NCBI RefSeq assembly: GCF_030384665.1
Contig: NC_083676.1
Coordinates: forward strand, 62,001 to 126,000
Source of the DNA: Lodderomyces elongisporus
Lineage: Eukaryota; Ascomycota; Pichiomycetes; Serinales; Debaryomycetaceae
Direction: 5' to 3'
Length of the DNA: 64,000 nucleotides
Of this stretch, positions 60,087 through 64,000 are shown piece after piece. Position numbers and translations under genes: made by a program. The notes beneath the pieces were generated by a model. That model saw only the letters and a program-made list of their open reading frames with translations. It made no database searches and was not told where the DNA came from. The first letter of the stretch is position 1. Every line of letters starts with the position of its first letter.

Positions 60087-61332
60087 ATGAGGCTCAACTA
60101 TGTTTTGCTTTCTCCTATCTTTTTTTCTTCCTTGCTTACTTTTTTGTGGTTGTTGTTGAAATGTAATTGCTAATCTCTATATGGTTGTAACTGGTAATGA
60201 ATTGGTTGGTTGCACATGTAATTATGAATCAAGCTAAAAAAAATAGAAAGAAAAAAAGAAATAAAATAAACGAGGGGAACATGCGTGATGATTTGCATTC
60301 CAAACAACAGAAAAATTGAAAACGAGGCAAAAAGAATAAGAAGAAATCTCTACGCGGATAAGTTTCGAACCACCGTGTAAAAAAATAAAAAGTGAAGCGA
60401 AACAAAATGTTGATGATGATGATAATGATATCAGAGTATTGGATGAAGTAAATTGGTCAAAACAAAACAAAACTAAACAAAATTAAACAAAAAAAAATTG
60501 GCTCAACTCACGTCGATGATCGGTATCGGGTGCTTGGACTAAATGTGATTTAATCCAAGTTCGCATATTGCACTAAACAACTCCTGCGAAAGAGAGAATG
60601 AGAGAAAGAAGCCCCATGCAATTTATAAAACCACAAGTGGTAAACAAATGACACATAAAACTGGATTCACCCTTCTCTCTTATTCGTCAACAGTCAACCA
60701 TTCAATAACGATGCTAATTCCCATCACATAAAATGTATGTGTTGTATTGCTTGTAACATCGCCCATGCGTTTTCACGCTAAGGTTTACCCTCCCCCCTCT
60801 CTCTCTCATCCTTTTTCATATTCTCATATTTCAAAAATTCTGAAGAAAGGAAGAAGAAGAAGAAAGCTCTCAAGAGCAGTTTCAATTAAACAATTGTATA
60901 AATTTTGAATGGAGTATACCACCGAATTTCCCACCCGCAAAAGTAAGACATATTTGTCTCTTTCCTTTTTTGTCCCCTCACTTTGAAGGAGAAAAGAAGC
61001 TTGTGTTGGCGGGTAAATGCGAAACGACGCTAGTTGGGCCGCATTTGTAAAGCGACTGTACCACAGAGGGTACAAACCAGTTTTGTTGGTGAGAGTAAAA
61101 TATATACCCAGGCAAATCGTGCGGCTCCTCAACGTGAAACCATATTTATGTAAATAAGTAGAAACTACAAAAAAAAAAACAAAAAAAAAGAAAATAAAAG
61201 AATGGAATAGTGGTGTTGCAACGGTGTATACAATGTGTCTAATACGTATTTGATACATACTTTGATAATTGTGACATGTGTTTGGGTGAAAAGAAAGGGG
61301 GGGAATGGAAGGTGGAAGGTTGCAGTAACATC

Positions 61333-61355
61333 TTTTTTTTTTTAAAAAAAAAAAA
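61333..61355. repeat. T11A12 self-complementary block
   Basis: Eleven T followed by twelve A, able to form a hairpin on either strand and likely stiff and nucleosome-poor. Confidence 0.6.
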
Positions 61356-62892
61356 GTTGATCAAATTTCTTTTCACTATGATTTTGCAATGGAACATTGG
61401 AGACTCATTAGCATCAAGATCTTATTGTCCTTCTCATTCTTAACAGGTTTAGACTTGGTAGCGGGGAAATGAATTGAAGATTAAAAAAAAACAAAATAGA
61501 GATGGCAACATGGATGAACAAATCCGAGTTAAAAAAATGGAAAAATACAAACATTGACTGTACTGTAGCTCTGGTCTGTTTTCTGCTCGGTCAGTGCTAC
61601 AGTTAAGTCAAAATTTTGTTGTCGTTTTAGGTGACACAGGTCCAGTCTAAACCTTACTTTTTCATTAGTAAAGCTCTAAATTTCTGACATACTATTCATA
61701 ATTTGAATTTGTAATTGTTTTTGCTGTCTTTCATTTTTAATTTGCTGTCAAGTAAAATTGCAGATTTTAGTTCAAATCTACAATTATACTGATTTGGGAA
61801 GTAGTTCCGATTCAGTTTAATACTTGGAGAGGCAAAAGTAAGAAAGAAAGTAAAGAAAGAAAGGAAAGGAAATAGTAATAATTTACTAATGGTTATGAAA
61901 GTGAACAATTATCCTTTATTATTTTTTTTTCCTTTTTTTTTTTTTGTTGTTGCTTCGTATCTCTATCCTTATTCCGAGGAACGCATAACTATTGATGAGT
62001 ATCTCAATATAACCAGTACTTTGAAATAATAATAGCCAAAAGAAAAGCATACAAAAGAAAAAAGAACATAGATTTAGACTTCGTTTAACAACTATAAGAG
62101 ACTAAGATGTGTTGATAATAGTAATTTGTAAAACACCGCCTCTACGGCAAAATCCAAAGAAAAGAAGTATTATTGAAGTTTGAAACAGGAAAAACCCCAA
62201 GAACGCAATATTAGACAGATTAGAAAGGGGGGGTGTTTTACAAGCCAAGATGGAAAAGATTAGATATTTGTTGTTGATAATGATGATGATGATGATGATG
62301 ATGATAAATTAGACAAAATAATTGCAATAAAAAAAAAGTTAGCATTCCCGATTCTCGCAATTTGCTAAATAAAAATATTTTACTTTACGTCACACTATAG
62401 GCATACAATGCATTCAATGCTAAAATAGCACTCTAATTTTTTCTTGCTAGTTGATATTTACAACTTTTTTTTCACAATGCATTATACCAAAGAGATGAAA
62501 ACCAATTGGTACACTCGACACCTGTGTATAATAAGGAAACAAGCGTTTATAAGTATGTGAGTAATTACTACGACATTGTTTGTATTACACATGTTGTACT
62601 CCTAGCGTATATGCAAAAGTTGCAATGTTTACCAAGAACAAAAATTGAAATAAATTGAAAAAGATTAAAAAAAATTTGAAGCACAAATCTTAAGTATACA
62701 CAGAATGTCATTGTTGTAGGACCAAGTGGTTGCTGGTGACGGATTTATCAGTTGTCAAGTTGCTCAATTTCATTCTATTGATTGGTAAAAAGAAAAATGA
62801 AAACAAATTCAGCAAAGCAGAAAGTCACCTTAATAGTGACTGGTTAAAAAAAATCAACAAAAAAGAATAAGCACCAACGCCTAGATAGTTTT

Positions 62893-62912
62893 AAGAATTG
62901 TCGTCAATTCTT
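62893..62912. repeat. Perfect hairpin, 8-bp stem with TCGT loop
   Basis: AAGAATTG, loop TCGT, CAATTCTT. The stem is perfect; no adjacent gene end was found to make it a terminator. Confidence 0.5.
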
Positions 62913-64000
62913 TTGTTAATTCTTTCCTTGTCTTTACTAAAACACCCCATGTCAACTCCATATTAGTAGTTGCAAACGCTAAAAACTTTGTTGTTTTCAT
63001 TGTATGAAAATATTGTTTCTTTTGTAAAATTTGTATCCTTATGCCTGTTGTTGTTGTTACTGGTTTTCTCTTTCTCTTTCACCTTATTTAACCTCGGCGG
63101 GACAAGAATAAAAAGCACATAAAAAAAAGATTTGAATGTGTCAAGAATAATGCATTGGCAACCGCCTCTGCACCTCAAATGTGATGACACTGCACTTTTC
63201 AACAACAGTAGAGCCAAGAGACTTTTGAAAAAAATAAAATATGAATTGAGGTCAGACAAGAGACGAAATGTATGTAGAGAAGAAAAGAACAAAACAAAAT
63301 GAAATGGAAGGAAGGTAATTAATTGTGTTTAACTTGACTTCTCTGCTGTTTCAAAACCAGTTGTAGTTACGAAAAAAAAAAAGTGAAAAGTTTGCTTTCT
63401 TTTAGCCCTTTTTGTTGATCGTTGGTTGTTTTTGTGGTTGAAAAAAATAAAAATAAAAAAATAAAAATAAATTTCTTTTTCTTTTACCGTTCCACTATGC
63501 CACTGATCAATCAGATAAAAGCAAAGAGCAAGACACAACACCAACCAATCAACCAATCAATATTTATCTACAGAGGAAGGTGGAAAAAGAAACTACATCA
63601 TTGTTACATTTGAGAGAAATTGATATAATGCACACACACACACACACCCCTTTTCTGCATACCCTATCATTTCTTCTTTTTTTTCTTTTATTCTTCTTCA
63701 AAATTTCAAGGTCATTTCCCCAACTTCAATCAAGACAATGCACAAGTAGCGTAATGAACCAAATGTAATTCCCAAAAACATAATTTTTTTTTACAAGTAC
63801 AAAGAAGATATAGAAAGAAAGAAAAAAAAATTCTCTCTTTGCGTTTCAGCTTATTCTTTACTCTATAGGCTTCAAACAAACTTGTATATATGTCTAAGCC
63901 TATGTTGAAGAATAGTATATGGTTAGTATCGTCAATCGGAAGTACCTCCTCAATTAGAATTTGTCAAAATGCCTTTCAAAAAAATAAAAAATAAAAAATA

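Larger units (their letters stand above)
60087..64000. other. 3.9-kb region to the window edge without a confident gene
   Basis: AT-rich, with poly(A/T) tracts, a T11A12 block at 61333-61355, a GATGAT run at about 62279-62304, a perfect 8-bp hairpin at 62893-62912 and a CA run at about 63631-63648. A more GC-rich island at about 60985-61145 is open on both strands (see findings). No tRNA or recognisable structured RNA was found by eye. Confidence 0.5.

Noticed and set aside
60824..61258. 144-codon minus frame with an ATG
   Set aside because: A poly-Phe segment from a poly(A) run and hydrophobic filler; no family resemblance. The GC-richer part is instead listed as an island of interest.
63890..63994. 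Short plus frame at the right edge (MSKPMLKNSIW...)
   Set aside because: Only 34 codons, ending in a poly(A) stretch; no supporting feature.
1..64000. CRISPR arrays, bacterial operons, rRNA genes
   Set aside because: None seen; simple repeats here have no spacer structure and the gene content is eukaryotic.

Overview
The window reads as a nuclear chromosome segment from an ascomycetous yeast, most likely of the CUG-Ser (Candida/Lodderomyces) group. Supporting signs are AT-rich intergenic DNA full of poly(A/T) and simple repeats, intron-less genes, long Gln/Asn/Ser tracts in regulatory proteins (Sgs1, Sky1 and a CCCH protein), a GIT-type glycerophosphodiester permease, and Ty1/copia and Ty3/gypsy-like remnants. 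The species and the CUG decoding cannot be proven from this sequence alone.

Layout. 1-6866 (-): 5' part of GCN1, running off the left edge. 8264-9778 (-): tandem CCCH (tristetraprolin-type) mRNA-decay protein. 12751-16719 (+): RecQ helicase SGS1. 17356-17862 (+): UBE2W-type E2. 18124-18930 (-): ALG14. 20780-21178 (+): TSC3-like small subunit of serine palmitoyltransferase. 21626-25051 (+): RDH54. About 25205-28300 (-): a broken Ty1/copia element. 28505-29881 (-): eEF1A. 30766-33138 (-): DPB11. 33607-34323 (-): hypothetical protein. 34908-34981 and 36979-37052 (-): two identical tRNA-Ile(AAU) genes, with an intact stand-alone Ty3/gypsy-like Gag gene (35600-36433, +) between them. 37449-38639 (-): PNG1. 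39137-40018 (-): TRM10. 40433-42064 (-): GIT-family permease. 42065-48423: 6.4 kb with no convincing gene. 48424-52497 (+): SR-protein kinase SKY1. 52827-53996 (-): CWC27-type spliceosomal cyclophilin. 55448-56788 (+): glyoxylate reductase GOR1. 58226-59218 (+): mitochondrial iron carrier MRS4. 59877-60086 (-): small membrane protein of unknown function. 60087-64000: essentially gene-free.

The genes do not form an operon. Loose themes are genome maintenance (SGS1, RDH54, DPB11), translation and its control (GCN1, eEF1A, TRM10, tRNA-Ile), RNA processing and decay (SKY1, CWC27, CCCH protein), and ER or membrane biosynthesis (ALG14, TSC3, PNG1, GIT).

The items most worth a second look are the lone intact Gag gene bracketed by twin tRNA genes, the duplicated N-terminal domain in RDH54, an SGS1 that ends before any HRDC domain, an SR kinase whose kinase fold is split twice, a cluster of PUF-type UGUA elements behind the E2 gene, G-quadruplex-type runs in several long promoters, and a possible mitochondrial N-terminal extension on GOR1.
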